From positions 25,907-89,906 of the IMG/VR virus record IMGVR_UViG_3300037189_018318: DNA of 64,000 nt; one strand, 5' to 3'. Under the pieces are notes generated by a model, which did not search any database, was not told the DNA's origin, and saw nothing but the letters and a program-made list of their open reading frames with translations. The translations under genes were made by a program, and so were the position numbers. Each line of letters begins with the position of its first letter. The first letter of the stretch is position 1. Source of the stretch: a virus. Below, in pieces: positions 26,646 through 35,540 of this stretch.

Positions 26646-28041
26646 ATTTTTCTAAAGTATAAAGTTTTTTTCTTTCCGATAAGTGTATTTTACCATATTT
26701 TGTATTATCTGCAATATCAAATATAGTGGCTATTTTTTTTGTAGGGTGTAAACGTAAAGCTCTGCCTATAGATTGCATAATTTTAATTTTAGCCTTTCCT
26801 GCTGATGCAAAAATAATATTATGAAGGTTAGGAATATTGATTCCTGTACTAAATATCTTTGAGACGGCAATGACAATAACGTCGTTTCTATTATCCATCA
26901 ATGATCTTATTCTTTCCCTTTCCTGTATATCCGTTAACCCTTGTATAAAATAGATAGGTCTAGAAGTATCACAAACTCTTCTAAGTTCTCTTTCTATGGA
27001 TTCTCCGTGAAGAATTCTATCAACCATAATAAGGGTGTTTTGATTTAACTTGTTAGCCAGGTTGGATATAATATTATTGCGCCTTGCATGCCCCATTAAG
27101 AATTCCAATTCTTGTTGATAAGCTAGAGCTGGAGTTTCACTAGAAACTCTTAAAGAAGGTAAGGACTCATGTTTAATATTGAGTATTATTATTTTAAAAT
27201 TAGAGACATAAGTTTGTTTCTTTAAATCATCCGTCTTCTGTTCATAGGTAATGGGTCCTAATTTGCCGACAATGTTCCATTGATCTATCTCAGATGATGG
27301 CATAGTTCCTGTAAAACCAAATTTATAAGGTGTATCTATAAAGTTTAAAATTTTATTAAGTTTATTACCCCTCTTTAAAGAATGAGCTTCATCCATTAAC
27401 AAAATTTTAACATCAGCTAATTTAGATAAATCTGAACTTTCACTTAATAAAATCTGTGTACCTGCTACTATTACGGTAGCTGTTGGATCTGGTTTATTAT
27501 TTCCAGACCATTTAGTAACATTTTTTAATCCATAAGAAGTAAAATCATTTGCCGTCTGTTCTACCAATTGAAGTGAAGGTACGGTAACTAACACTAAAGC
27601 ATTAGGATCATTTAAATTTTCTCTCAGACTTTCAATAAGAGTCGCACAAATTAATGTTTTACCACCAGCAGTAGGAATTAAGGTCACACCTCTTCCTTGT
27701 TTTATTGCTGATATAACAGATTTTTCCTGATAATCTCTTAATTGTAAATTTAAAGATTTTATTTTTGGGTTACCAAAACCAGGATTAAATTCTTTTTTAA
27801 TATTATTATCTAATTCATATTCATAATGATTTAATTCTACAAATTCTAAAACATCTCTAAAAAGTCCTATATCAAATTTTCCAGATGGGGTTATGCAATA
27901 AAGTCTTGGTTGCATAAAGGGCACGTTTTTTCTATACGCTGGATTGGCTATAGAAAACTTCTCCCTTATCAAAGAGATACTTTTTAGATCTCCTTGAATC
28001 TGAACTTGTTTATTTTTACTTGTTAAACTAAAAGATAACAA
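26617..28041 (-). CDS. uvsW: UvsW-like recombination helicase
   Basis: 474 residues from a TTG at 28041. An in-frame TAA (28042-28044, the stop of uvsY) lies immediately upstream, so no earlier start is possible, and the next Met is 43 residues in, within conserved sequence. SF2 helicase: LRDYQEKSVI (Q-motif region), IPTAGGKT (Walker A, near 124), LLMDEAHS (DEAH-type motif II), GFTGTMPSS (motif III), and IGRALRLHP (motif VI). UvsW unwinds branched DNA and R-loops. Overlaps the gp55 gene start by 29 bases. Confidence 0.92.
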   Translation of the reverse strand: MLSFSLTSKNKQVQIQGDLKSISLIREKFSIANPAYRKNVPFMQPRLYCITPSGKFDIGLFRDVLEFVELNHYEYELDNNIKKEFNPGFGNPKIKSLNLQLRDYQEKSVISAIKQGRGVTLIPTAGGKTLICATLIESLRENLNDPNALVLVTVPSLQLVEQTANDFTSYGLKNVTKWSGNNKPDPTATVIVAGTQILLSESSDLSKLADVKILLMDEAHSLKRGNKLNKILNFIDTPYKFGFTGTMPSSEIDQWNIVGKLGPITYEQKTDDLKKQTYVSNFKIIILNIKHESLPSLRVSSETPALAYQQELEFLMGHARRNNIISNLANKLNQNTLIMVDRILHGESIERELRRVCDTSRPIYFIQGLTDIQERERIRSLMDNRNDVIVIAVSKIFSTGINIPNLHNIIFASAGKAKIKIMQSIGRALRLHPTKKIATIFDIADNTKYGKIHLSERKKLYTLEKYEYTEKELS

Positions 28042-28440
28042 TTAGGTAGTCTCCAATTTATTAATTTCTATGATATTTTTTAAATCATAAGTCATACTTC
28101 TAAAGATAGACTCCACTTTTTCCAAGTAGACTATAGCAATTTCTGTATCTTGTATTTCTTCTTCTATGTCTAAAAGAGATTTAGTATTTTCAATTTTTTT
28201 ATCTAAAGAAGATTTAGGTATTCCGGGAGGTATACCGTCTTTTTCTAAAGTAGCTATTACTGCTGCTCTAATAGTTTTCTTTTTTCTATTAAGGTTATTA
28301 AGATGTCTCTTAGAATCTATAAGACGAGCCACCCATTTATGTTTAATAGCTGGTAATTGTAATTGTTTTTGTAATAGATTTAATTCATCTACTTGAGTAT
28401 CTATTTCTAATTCTTCTTTGAATTTATCAATTATAACCAT
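28042..28440 (-). CDS. uvsY: UvsY-like recombination mediator
   Basis: 132 residues from ATG 28440 (MVIIDKFKEE); a TTG at 28452 is possible. T4 UvsY has 137 residues. It shares the helical, charged layout and local matches: a KHKWVARLIDSKRHLNNL segment near residue 35, a following basic KKKTIRAAVI helix, and a C-terminal MTYDLKNIIEINKLE similar to the T4 FAIKHIQDMRAFE end. UvsY loads UvsX on gp32-coated DNA. Its position directly against uvsW is as in T4. Identity is weak, so context carries much of this call. Its stop abuts the uvsW start in the same frame. Confidence 0.7.
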   Translation of the reverse strand: MVIIDKFKEELEIDTQVDELNLLQKQLQLPAIKHKWVARLIDSKRHLNNLNRKKKTIRAAVIATLEKDGIPPGIPKSSLDKKIENTKSLLDIEEEIQDTEIAIVYLEKVESIFRSMTYDLKNIIEINKLETT

Positions 28441-28462
28441 AAATATAAGCAAATTATAATAT

Positions 28463-28708
28463 ATGTCAAGTAAATTTCAACAAATAGTAGAAAAAATATT
28501 AGAAAATATGAACAGTGCTGCACCTGGTGGGTCTTTAGGCACTCCACAACAAGCTATATATAATCCTCCTTCTAATATAGATTCAGGTGATACTTATGCA
28601 CCTAACAATGCTATAAATGTTTTTGGATATTCCGGTGTAACTAAAAGGAAAAAACCAGAATTATTAGCTTTAGGGAAGTCTAAAAAGAGACCTAAAAAGA
28701 AAAAATAA
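28463..28708 (+). CDS. Small basic protein, candidate internal head protein
   Basis: 81 residues, ATG start, divergent from uvsY with 22 bases between the two starts. The N-terminus is MSSKFQQIVEKILENM, followed by a Pro/Gly/Asn-rich middle and a very basic tail (KRKKPELLALGKSKKRPKKKK region). The start peptide contains I-V-E and I-L-E, resembling the (L/I)-x-E sites cut by the gp21 prohead protease. It also resembles the starts of 44534-45358 and gp21. A DNA-binding internal protein is a reasonable guess. No family recognised. Its stop overlaps the next start (TAATG). Confidence 0.65.
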   Translation: MSSKFQQIVEKILENMNSAAPGGSLGTPQQAIYNPPSNIDSGDTYAPNNAINVFGYSGVTKRKKPELLALGKSKKRPKKKK

Positions 28709-29142
28709 TGGATACTGGACATTGGATTTTAGAAGAAGGTATACAAATAAAAGAAGATACCTTCGGATTTATATATGAGATAACTAATACAGTTACTAAT
28801 AAAAAATATATAGGTAAAAAACAATGCATTTCTCGCTTTAAACGCAAACCCTTAAAGGGTAAAAAGAATAAACGTATAGATTACAAAGAATCTGATTGGA
28901 GAAAATATACAAGTTCTTCTAATGAGTTAAATGCTGATATAGAAAAATATGGCAAAGATAAATTTATTTTTAAAATATTGAGAGCTTGTGGTTCTAAATG
29001 GGAAAATGCTTATTTTGAAATAAGGGAACAATTAGAACGTAATGTATTATTAAGAGATGATTATTATAATGGAATTATCAATGTAAGAATAGGCACTCCT
29101 CCAAAAGAAATTAAGACAAAGTTCTTATCTGAGGTTAAGTAG
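28708..29142 (+). CDS. GIY-YIG domain protein (SegE-type)
   Basis: 144 residues, ATG start in a TAATG overlap. FGFIYEITNTVTNKKYIGKKQC near 18-40 is a GIY-YIG signature (Tyr...Tyr-Ile-Gly). Arg residues follow in SRFKRK, and the catalytic Glu candidate lies in YFEIREQLE near 108. It resembles the Seg-type endonuclease family of T4-like phages. Those cut DNA to spread themselves, but many large phages carry conserved, non-mobile copies. It is not in an intron and sits in an operon of small genes, so a domesticated role is plausible. Confidence 0.8.
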   Translation: MDTGHWILEEGIQIKEDTFGFIYEITNTVTNKKYIGKKQCISRFKRKPLKGKKNKRIDYKESDWRKYTSSSNELNADIEKYGKDKFIFKILRACGSKWENAYFEIREQLERNVLLRDDYYNGIINVRIGTPPKEIKTKFLSEVK

Positions 29143-29146
29143 TAAA

Positions 29147-29704
29147 ATGGCTAGAACTGAATGTATATATTGTGGATCTTCAACCTACGGAAGACCTTGT
29201 ATTTTTTCCCCTACTAATACTCATGTTCATATGGATGAACCTGGTAAATGTATTTATTGTGGATCTCAATATCAAGGTGGCGGATGTATATGGAACCCTT
29301 ACGGCAAAAATCATGTAAAGGGGCCAGAATATCTTAATAGAGCTGTGGTAAAAACCGAAAAAGCTATTGTTTTAAATTATGTTTTAAATAAAATAAAAAC
29401 ACCTTTAGTTGAAGAATCTTATATATCCCCTTTAGATAGATTTTATAAAAGAATAATAGGCATAATGGCTAATGTAGCTGAACCTTTATTAGAAGCTCTT
29501 TCTTTAAATAATACATCTGCTTATTCAAAGATATCTAAGACAGAGATGATTAAAGCTGTAGAATTTAAACAAAAATTGAAAACCCAGCTTTTAGAGATGA
29601 CCAAGACCTTACACGAAGCAGAATTGCAATTACCACCAGAAATAGTAGAAGAATATCTAATTGAGGCTATAATAGATAGCCAAGATGACAAATATAAGGA
29701 TTAA
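29147..29704 (+). CDS. Unknown protein with two tandem Cys3-His zinc motifs
   Basis: 185 residues, ATG start. The N-terminus has CIYCGSSTYGRPC-x7-H at 6-28 and CIYCGSQYQGGGC-x8-H at 36-58, two copies of the same Cx2Cx8C motif followed by His. They look like duplicated small zinc fingers. The rest (60-185) is predicted helical, with a Lys-rich stretch and an acidic end. No family recognised. It overlaps the next gene by 20 bases and follows the GIY-YIG gene by 4, so it is likely part of the same transcript. Confidence 0.75.
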   Translation: MARTECIYCGSSTYGRPCIFSPTNTHVHMDEPGKCIYCGSQYQGGGCIWNPYGKNHVKGPEYLNRAVVKTEKAIVLNYVLNKIKTPLVEESYISPLDRFYKRIIGIMANVAEPLLEALSLNNTSAYSKISKTEMIKAVEFKQKLKTQLLEMTKTLHEAELQLPPEIVEEYLIEAIIDSQDDKYKD

Positions 29705-30161
29705 AGATTATTTGGTGTATTATATGCATCAAAGGGTTATTATTTTCCCTATTCAAGAATACCAAGATATTTTAATTAGTAAAATTATAAAAAATTTTAT
29801 TGAGTGGGGTTTATTAGAAAATAAACAAATTACCTGTAAAGAAAAATATTTTAAATATTTTTTAGAAAAAGAATTAGATTCTATTTTAGATACTTTTAGA
29901 ATGATGTTTTCTGATTTAAATATTAAAATATTAACAATTTATAAAGACAAAGAAATGTCTTTAGACTATCAATCTTTTTTTGTAACACCAACAGATTTTA
30001 ATAAAGCCTTGACAAAATCTTTGAAGAAAAAGACAAAATATTTTAAGCATGTAAAAAAAGATAACTTGTTGTTTATCAACACTCAAGGTGCATTTAAAGG
30101 GATAAAAATAGGCAATCCGAACGGAGAAGAAATAGAATTTTTACAAAAAGCCCTTGCATAA
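29685..30161 (+). CDS. Unknown 158-residue protein
   Basis: ATG start inside the end of the previous gene (20-base overlap). The protein is hydrophobic and aromatic near the N-terminus (LVYYMHQRVIIFP), then Lys-rich alpha/beta, with LFINTQGAFKGIKIGNPNGEE near the C-terminus. No signal peptide, zinc or catalytic motif is visible. Codon and base use match the neighbours. I do not recognise it; the overlap with a likely real gene and same-strand packing support that it is expressed. Confidence 0.6.
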   Translation: MTNIRIKDYLVYYMHQRVIIFPIQEYQDILISKIIKNFIEWGLLENKQITCKEKYFKYFLEKELDSILDTFRMMFSDLNIKILTIYKDKEMSLDYQSFFVTPTDFNKALTKSLKKKTKYFKHVKKDNLLFINTQGAFKGIKIGNPNGEEIEFLQKALA

Positions 30162-30249
30162 TTGAATTCAAGAAGTAATTAGAGAGAAGACTCGGTACCT
30201 CTTCTATAAAAAAACTTACTCTTTATACCCAGAATCATAAGTATAAAAA

Positions 30250-30729
30250 ATGTATTATCCTAATAACTCGCTTAGTGATGAATTAACAAATAATAAAGAT
30301 TCTTTTACTATAAAAGCTAAGCCTTTTTTAAAAAATGCTACACCATTAACGATTAATTCTTCGTATAATAATGTATCATCTTGCAATTTGACGGTGTATG
30401 GGAAAAATTTCTTTTCATTAAATAATGTATATATTAGTGCATCTAATAGTAATATGTTAGATAATGTTACATTATTTAACCCTTTTTCATCTTTTAATAA
30501 TTTATACCCAAATAATCCCCCTTTTCATGCTCAGGTAATTCCATCTTTTACACAGATAGATAATATAATACAATTTTATCTACCTAATATACATCATACT
30601 GGCTTTTTAGATATCATTATACAAAATGACGCTGGATATGCATTGTTAACAAGAGATTGTAAAAATTTAAGCTTAAGTTCTAATAACCCCTTTTTATTAC
30701 TTTGTTTATCTGGTATACGAATCATTTAA
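30250..30729 (+). CDS. Unknown beta-rich protein, possible structural (IPT-like) domain
   Basis: 159 residues, ATG start. Asn/Ser/Phe-rich sequence with short beta strands: CNLTVYGKNFFSLNNVYIS near 50-68 resembles the IPT/TIG pattern (xVxGxNF), and LDIIIQNDAGYALL near 125-138 is its final strand. Such immunoglobulin-like modules occur in phage structural proteins. There is no sign of a signal peptide. An 88-base gap (30162-30249) precedes it, without a clear gene or terminator. Function unknown. Confidence 0.55.
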   Translation: MYYPNNSLSDELTNNKDSFTIKAKPFLKNATPLTINSSYNNVSSCNLTVYGKNFFSLNNVYISASNSNMLDNVTLFNPFSSFNNLYPNNPPFHAQVIPSFTQIDNIIQFYLPNIHHTGFLDIIIQNDAGYALLTRDCKNLSLSSNNPFLLLCLSGIRII

Positions 30730-30765
30730 AGGTGATTTATTTTTAAATTGTATTAAGTTAGATTA

Positions 30766-31719
30766 ATGTCTGACAAATACGTAATTTTTCATATTGATGG
30801 TGGTTGTGGTAAAAATATTGTTGCTACATCTATAATAAAATCGATTAAACAAGCTTATCCGGACCATAAACTTATAGTAGTTACTGCTTGGCCTGAAGTT
30901 TTTGTTCATAATCCTAATATTTTTAGGGTTTATAAATTTGGAATGATTCCTTATTTTTATGATGATTATATAAAAGATAAAGAATCAGTTATACTGAGAA
31001 CCGAACCATATCATACAGGTGCTGTATTATATGGAACTAAATCCTTGGCAGAAGCTTGGTGTGATGTTTTTAGTATAGATGGTGTAAAAATTCCTTTTAT
31101 AAATAACAAACCAGAAATTTATCTTTCAGAAAGAGAATTATTATTTGCTCAAAACAATTTACAAAAGGACGGACCTGTTTTATTGGTGCAATCAAGTGGT
31201 GGAGCTGAACAGCAAAGCCATCCTTATTCCTGGTCAAGGGATTTGCCGCCTCAATTTGCAGCTGAAATAGTAAATGATATTAAAGATAATTTTTCTAAAA
31301 TACTTCATATCAGAAGAGATAATCAACCCGAGATACCAGGTACTATTAAAATAACGGATAATTTTAGAAATCTTTTTTGTTATATAGCTTTATCTGATAA
31401 ATTTCTCTGCATAGATTCTTTTACTCAACATGCAGCAGCAGCTTTTAATAAAAAAGCCACAGTAGGATGGATATCTAATTCACCCACGGTATTTGGATAT
31501 GATATTCATGATAATATTTTAGCTACAGGAACAGAATCTTTCCGCCACCGTATTGATTCGTATTTAGAACAAGATGATTGGACCGGAGGAAGATTTCATG
31601 AATGTCCTTATGATAATATTAATAATCTCTTTGATAAAGAAAAGTTTATTGAATCTATCTTAGGATCTAAGAATGAATTATTGTTTGATGCAAATCCAAA
31701 TTCAACATTTAATTTTTAA
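30766..31719 (+). CDS. GT9-like glycosyltransferase
   Basis: 317 residues, ATG start, normal GT9/heptosyltransferase size. The N-terminus VIFHIDGGCGKNIVATSIIKSIKQAYPDHKLIVVTAWPEVF is the typical GT9 opening (with GGCGKN at the loop). The C-terminal half has LLVQSSGGAEQQSHPYSW and YIALSDKFLCIDSFTQHAAAAFNK near 205-230, the donor site helix with the S/T-x-x-x-H-x-A motif. First gene of the plus-strand sugar cassette, co-directional with the FkbM gene 7 bases downstream. Acceptor unknown. Confidence 0.75.
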   Translation: MSDKYVIFHIDGGCGKNIVATSIIKSIKQAYPDHKLIVVTAWPEVFVHNPNIFRVYKFGMIPYFYDDYIKDKESVILRTEPYHTGAVLYGTKSLAEAWCDVFSIDGVKIPFINNKPEIYLSERELLFAQNNLQKDGPVLLVQSSGGAEQQSHPYSWSRDLPPQFAAEIVNDIKDNFSKILHIRRDNQPEIPGTIKITDNFRNLFCYIALSDKFLCIDSFTQHAAAAFNKKATVGWISNSPTVFGYDIHDNILATGTESFRHRIDSYLEQDDWTGGRFHECPYDNINNLFDKEKFIESILGSKNELLFDANPNSTFNF

Positions 31720-31725
31720 TCTTAT

Positions 31726-32403
31726 ATGATATCATATTTAGGAAATGATAAAGATCCTAATCATCTTTATCAGGAAGATTTGGGTAAACAATTATATAAT
31801 GAAATAATAACTTTAGATTCATATTATTTAAGAGAATTTTTTAAAAATGATAATAGAGAAATTAATACTATTATAGATATAGGAGCAAATATAGGTTACT
31901 ATACATTATTAGCATCTATTTTATATCCCTATGCTAATAAAATCTTACTAGAACCGAATCCGGAAAATGTAAAAGTATTAAATGCTAATTTCAAAGATTT
32001 CCAAAATATAAACATTATACCGAAAGCTTTAGGTGACAAGTCCAAGGTCAGTATGAAATTTGATCAAAGATGGAGTGGTTCTGATAGCGTTGTCAACGAC
32101 ATAAACGGTAATATAGATACTATAGAATTTAAAGATATTATACCACGTAATATTGGAAATTTTATATTAAAAGTAGATTGTGAAGGTGGTGAAAAATTTT
32201 TATTAAAGTCGGATCCTAGTTTTTTTAAAAACTGCGTTTATTTTACTTGTGAATTTCATGAAAATGAATATAATAATATTACAGAATGGGAGCACTGGTT
32301 AAAAAATACCTTTGCGTTCAATTACAATGTAATCAAAAAACCGCTTGGTAGGGATATGAATAATAATTTATATCTTTATTACGCTTACAAAAAAACAAAA
32401 TGA
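31726..32403 (+). CDS. FkbM-type methyltransferase
   Basis: 225 residues, ATG start. IIDIGANIGYYTLLASIL near 46-63 (SAM motif I), ILLEPNPENVKVLNANF near 75-91, NIIPKALGDKS and NFILKVDCEGGEKFLLKSD near 142-160 form the complete FkbM series, with the D-x-E-G-G-E signature intact. Probably O-methylates a sugar. It overlaps the sulfotransferase start by 4 bases (ATGA), showing they are co-translated. Confidence 0.9.
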   Translation: MISYLGNDKDPNHLYQEDLGKQLYNEIITLDSYYLREFFKNDNREINTIIDIGANIGYYTLLASILYPYANKILLEPNPENVKVLNANFKDFQNINIIPKALGDKSKVSMKFDQRWSGSDSVVNDINGNIDTIEFKDIIPRNIGNFILKVDCEGGEKFLLKSDPSFFKNCVYFTCEFHENEYNNITEWEHWLKNTFAFNYNVIKKPLGRDMNNNLYLYYAYKKTK

Positions 32404-33224
32404 AAAACATATTTTTTAATTCCTCAATGCCTCGTAGTATGAGTACATTATTTCAATGTATTCTCAATCAACATCCAGAAATTCAAGCAACACAAACCGA
32501 TCCAGTTTTAGAATATCTGTATGGGGCTAGAATAAATTATACAGATACCCCAGAAGCTAAGGCCATGGATAGAGACCTTGCTTTAAGGACATGGAGAGGG
32601 TTTTGTCTCGGTGGACTAAATGGATATGCGGAAGCCTATACAGATAAGCCCAATCTTTGTATTAAAACTCGAGGAGGCACTATTCACTATAAATGGTTTG
32701 AAGCCTTTTTGCCTTATAAACCAAAAATGATTTGTTTAGTAAGGAATTTAAAAAGTATTTTTGCATCTATGGAAAAGATCTATAGAAGAAATCAAGAATT
32801 CCATCAATCAATTCAAAATCATTCTGAAATGAGAGGTACCAACACAGCAAAAAGAATTGATACCTGGATTGCAGGACCACCTCTTGGACTTGCCTTGGAA
32901 AGACTTCAACAGACCTTTTTAGAAGGTATTAATAAAGATGTTCATTATATAAGAGCTGAAGATTTAACAAGCTATCCACAAAAAGAAATGGATAAGGTTT
33001 ATCAATATTTGGGTATTGAGTCATTTAAACATGACTTTGATAATGTTGAGCAGACCGTTAAAGAGGATGATTCAGTTTATGGTTTAACACCAGATTTACA
33101 TACTATTAGACAAAAGGTTCAACCTCTAACACCAGATTATAATACTATCTTAGGTAAGCAAGTATGTGATTGGATTGATAATAACTTTGCCTGGTATCAG
33201 CAAGGATTTGGCTATACAAAATAA
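32400..33224 (+). CDS. Sulfotransferase-family protein
   Basis: 274 residues, ATG start. The N-terminus NIFFNSSMPRSMSTLFQCIL is the P-loop-like 5'-phosphosulfate-binding site for PAPS. KMICLVRNLKSIFASMEKIYRR near 113-133 is the 3'-phosphate-binding motif (LVRxxxxxxxS). A C-terminal YDWIDNNFAWYQQGFGY helix fits the family end. It would transfer sulfate to a carbohydrate hydroxyl. G+C is a little higher here than in the minus-strand island. No PAPS-synthesis gene is seen, so the donor would come from the host. Confidence 0.85.
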   Translation: MKNIFFNSSMPRSMSTLFQCILNQHPEIQATQTDPVLEYLYGARINYTDTPEAKAMDRDLALRTWRGFCLGGLNGYAEAYTDKPNLCIKTRGGTIHYKWFEAFLPYKPKMICLVRNLKSIFASMEKIYRRNQEFHQSIQNHSEMRGTNTAKRIDTWIAGPPLGLALERLQQTFLEGINKDVHYIRAEDLTSYPQKEMDKVYQYLGIESFKHDFDNVEQTVKEDDSVYGLTPDLHTIRQKVQPLTPDYNTILGKQVCDWIDNNFAWYQQGFGYTK

Positions 33225-33230
33225 TGAGAT

Positions 33231-33899
33231 ATGGTAAAGGTGTTTCATTTTGGTTCTTGTAGAACAGTTTTAGCACCTAAATTTAATACTGATGAATATT
33301 ATTTTGATAAGAATTACGACTTAACACACTCTACTAGAGAGATATTTACCTATTTGGATTTATATGATGGAATCCAAACAATGGATGATATTCTCTTTCC
33401 GGAATGCTTAATGTATAATCCAGAAAAGTTTTCTATTCCTGGATATGCAAAAAGGTTAAAAGAGTCTGATGTTGTAATGATAGAAATCGCTACAGTTAAG
33501 CTTGTAGAGTATAAAGGTGTACACTATCAACAAAATAGAGTTAATCAGAATCCAAATGATTTTGTTAAGAACTATAGACAAACACGAGAAGAACTTATTG
33601 ATGATTTAGAATTATTAAAATATAGAATTAGAAAACCTATTATATTCTTTGGTCATACAGATTTAAATTTTTATGATGTTCCTAACATCTACGGTCATGT
33701 AGCCGAGAGACAAAGAATGGATGAAATTATAAGGAACAATACTGAACACCATATTATTATAGGGGACTTATTTGCAGGAAAGGACTACAAAGAAGTCTGT
33801 GAAACTAATTTAGAAAAAACAGATACACATCATATAACAGATAAATCAAAAGAAGTTATATATAATGCTGTAGTTCAAAAAATTAAAAGTATATTATGA
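33231..33899 (+). CDS. SGNH/GSCFA-like hydrolase or acyltransferase
   Basis: 222 residues, ATG start. Begins VKVFHFGSCRTVLAP, the FGSC block typical of GSCFA/SGNH-like proteins (the Ser is the nucleophile candidate). IIFFGHTDLNFYD near 142-154 fits the GxxH/N block, and KTDTHHITDKSKEVIYNAV near 200-217 the terminal D-x-x-H catalytic pair. Within a sugar operon an esterase or O-acyl transfer role is plausible. It overlaps the next gene by 4 bases (ATGA). Confidence 0.65.
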   Translation: MVKVFHFGSCRTVLAPKFNTDEYYFDKNYDLTHSTREIFTYLDLYDGIQTMDDILFPECLMYNPEKFSIPGYAKRLKESDVVMIEIATVKLVEYKGVHYQQNRVNQNPNDFVKNYRQTREELIDDLELLKYRIRKPIIFFGHTDLNFYDVPNIYGHVAERQRMDEIIRNNTEHHIIIGDLFAGKDYKEVCETNLEKTDTHHITDKSKEVIYNAVVQKIKSIL

Positions 33900-34663
33900 A
33901 AAATTTATCTATATGTACAGTTATAAAAAATGAAGCTCTTTATTTAGAGGAATGGATAGCTTATCATCGTCATATAGGGTTCGATCATTTTTATATATAC
34001 AATAATAATAGTAATGATAATCCATATCCTATATTTCAAAAATATAGAGACATTGTAACATTTAAAGAATGGGATTTAAATGATTGGCAACAAAAATTAG
34101 CTTATAAAGATTATTGTGAAAATTATAGCAACGATTCTAAATGGACTGCATTTATAGATGTAGATGAGTTTATTGTTTACAAAGGTAATAAAGGATTACT
34201 TCAACATTTAATTGAGGAGGAAGTAGATGTAGCTTATGCTCACTGGAAAATATTTGGAACTAATGGCCATGTTAAAAGACCAAATGGTTTAGTTATTCAA
34301 AATTATACAGCTACTCACTCTGTGTGTCCCAACCCACTATGGAAAACGATATGTCGTTCTAGTCTTATAGATTCTGATCTTATAGATTCTCCGCACAGAT
34401 TTAAATATAAAACTGATAAAATTAAATATCATTTCGATAAAGACATTTTAAATTTGTATCATTATATGCTAAAAAGTGAAGAAGATTTAAAATATAGATA
34501 TACAAAGGGTGATGTATGGAACGCTAAAAATGCTAAAATAAGATCTTCGTATGTTGATCAAAATGTTAAATCATCTTTGAACAAATATAACAATACAGAT
34601 ATAATAGATGATTATATGTTAAAGTATGTACCTTTGATAAAGAATAGAATAGCTGCTAAATAA
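33896..34663 (+). CDS. GT92-like glycosyltransferase (Glyco_tranf_2_4 type)
   Basis: 255 residues, ATG start. SICTVIKNEALYLEEWIAYHRHIGFDHFYIYNNNS near 4-40 is the strong family signature. WTAFIDVDEFIVYKG near 82-96 carries the DxD. AHWKIFGTNGH and WKTICRSSLID follow, with the late HFDKDILNLYHYMLKSEEDLKYR helix. GT92 members add galactose or related sugars. A small tandem repeat at 34371-34393 duplicates a LIDS segment. Part of the plus-strand cassette. Confidence 0.9.
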   Translation: MKNLSICTVIKNEALYLEEWIAYHRHIGFDHFYIYNNNSNDNPYPIFQKYRDIVTFKEWDLNDWQQKLAYKDYCENYSNDSKWTAFIDVDEFIVYKGNKGLLQHLIEEEVDVAYAHWKIFGTNGHVKRPNGLVIQNYTATHSVCPNPLWKTICRSSLIDSDLIDSPHRFKYKTDKIKYHFDKDILNLYHYMLKSEEDLKYRYTKGDVWNAKNAKIRSSYVDQNVKSSLNKYNNTDIIDDYMLKYVPLIKNRIAAK

Positions 34664-34667
34664 TGTA

Positions 34668-35540
34668 TTGAAAACAAAACCTATATATTTTTTAATAGAC
34701 CCTAGATTTGGTTCTTCATACTTACGAGGGGAGCAAATATGTAATGCTTTAAAAGCTAAAGGTTATAATTGTAAATTAGCAACCAGAATTGATCCCAATA
34801 CTAAAAGATCTATTATATTCATTATTAAAAATATGATGGGTACAAGATCTTGGCTTACACCTAAATTCCATAAAAGCAATTTTGTTATATGGGATGTGGT
34901 TGATTATGTTTATGATGGAGACACACATGGTTTATTTTTAGAGAAGTACGATTATGCAGATTTGCTTATATTTCATAATAAAACATTTCCTTTATTTCTT
35001 GAAGAAGAATATAATGTTAAAAAAGATTATGCTGTAATACCTCACCATTGGGATAAAAGATTAAAGATATTTGATGTACCAAAAGATAAATTTAGATTTG
35101 GCTATATTGGAGATTTTAATTCGAGTATATTTTTAGAATTAGTAGACAGAAAGTACAACACAGGCTCACCAAATATCAATTGTAGGACTAGTAATTTCTT
35201 AGCTCATTTTGAATTATATAATTGTCATTTTGATATAAAAGACCCAGACTGTTTAAAGTTTAAAAGTTGTTCTTCTATGAAGTTATCAACAGCAGCAGCT
35301 TTAGATTGTGGAATTATATTGAATAAAACTTGGTCCAATATTGAATTATTACCAGAAGACTCTATTTTCTATTGTGATGAAATATCTGAGAAAGGTATTA
35401 AGAATAAAATAAAAGAGATAAAAAGTATATATGGTACAACAGAATGGGATCTAGCAATGAAACCTATTCAAAAAATTAAAAAGAGAACTCATATAGACAA
35501 TATTATAAAACTTTACGAAAATATAATCAATGAATATTAA
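34668..35540 (+). CDS. Probable GT-B glycosyltransferase
   Basis: 290 residues from a TTG (MKTKPIYFLI); no ATG is available before residue 50 and the N-terminus is the expected first strand, so TTG is accepted. RGEQICNALKAKGYNCKLATRID near the start, NFVIWDVVDYVYDG, DLLIFHNKTFPLFL, and FRFGYIGDFNSSIFLELV then SSMKLSTAAALDCGIIL near 200-217 resemble the donor half of GT4-like enzymes, where the last block takes the K-x-x-x-A-x-x-x-G role. Family assignment is moderate. It overlaps the next gene by 11 bases. Confidence 0.6.
   Translation: MKTKPIYFLIDPRFGSSYLRGEQICNALKAKGYNCKLATRIDPNTKRSIIFIIKNMMGTRSWLTPKFHKSNFVIWDVVDYVYDGDTHGLFLEKYDYADLLIFHNKTFPLFLEEEYNVKKDYAVIPHHWDKRLKIFDVPKDKFRFGYIGDFNSSIFLELVDRKYNTGSPNINCRTSNFLAHFELYNCHFDIKDPDCLKFKSCSSMKLSTAAALDCGIILNKTWSNIELLPEDSIFYCDEISEKGIKNKIKEIKSIYGTTEWDLAMKPIQKIKKRTHIDNIIKLYENIINEY

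Noticed and set aside
28708-29142. Mobile intron or homing element around the GIY-YIG gene
   Set aside because: No split gene is seen at its flanks and it is in tight overlap with small genes, so it is treated as an ordinary gene.
30162-30249. Inverted repeat with AGAAGA and TCTTCT arms as a terminator
   Set aside because: It has only six pairs and is followed by A's, not T's, on the plus strand; on the minus strand the T-run lies before the stem.
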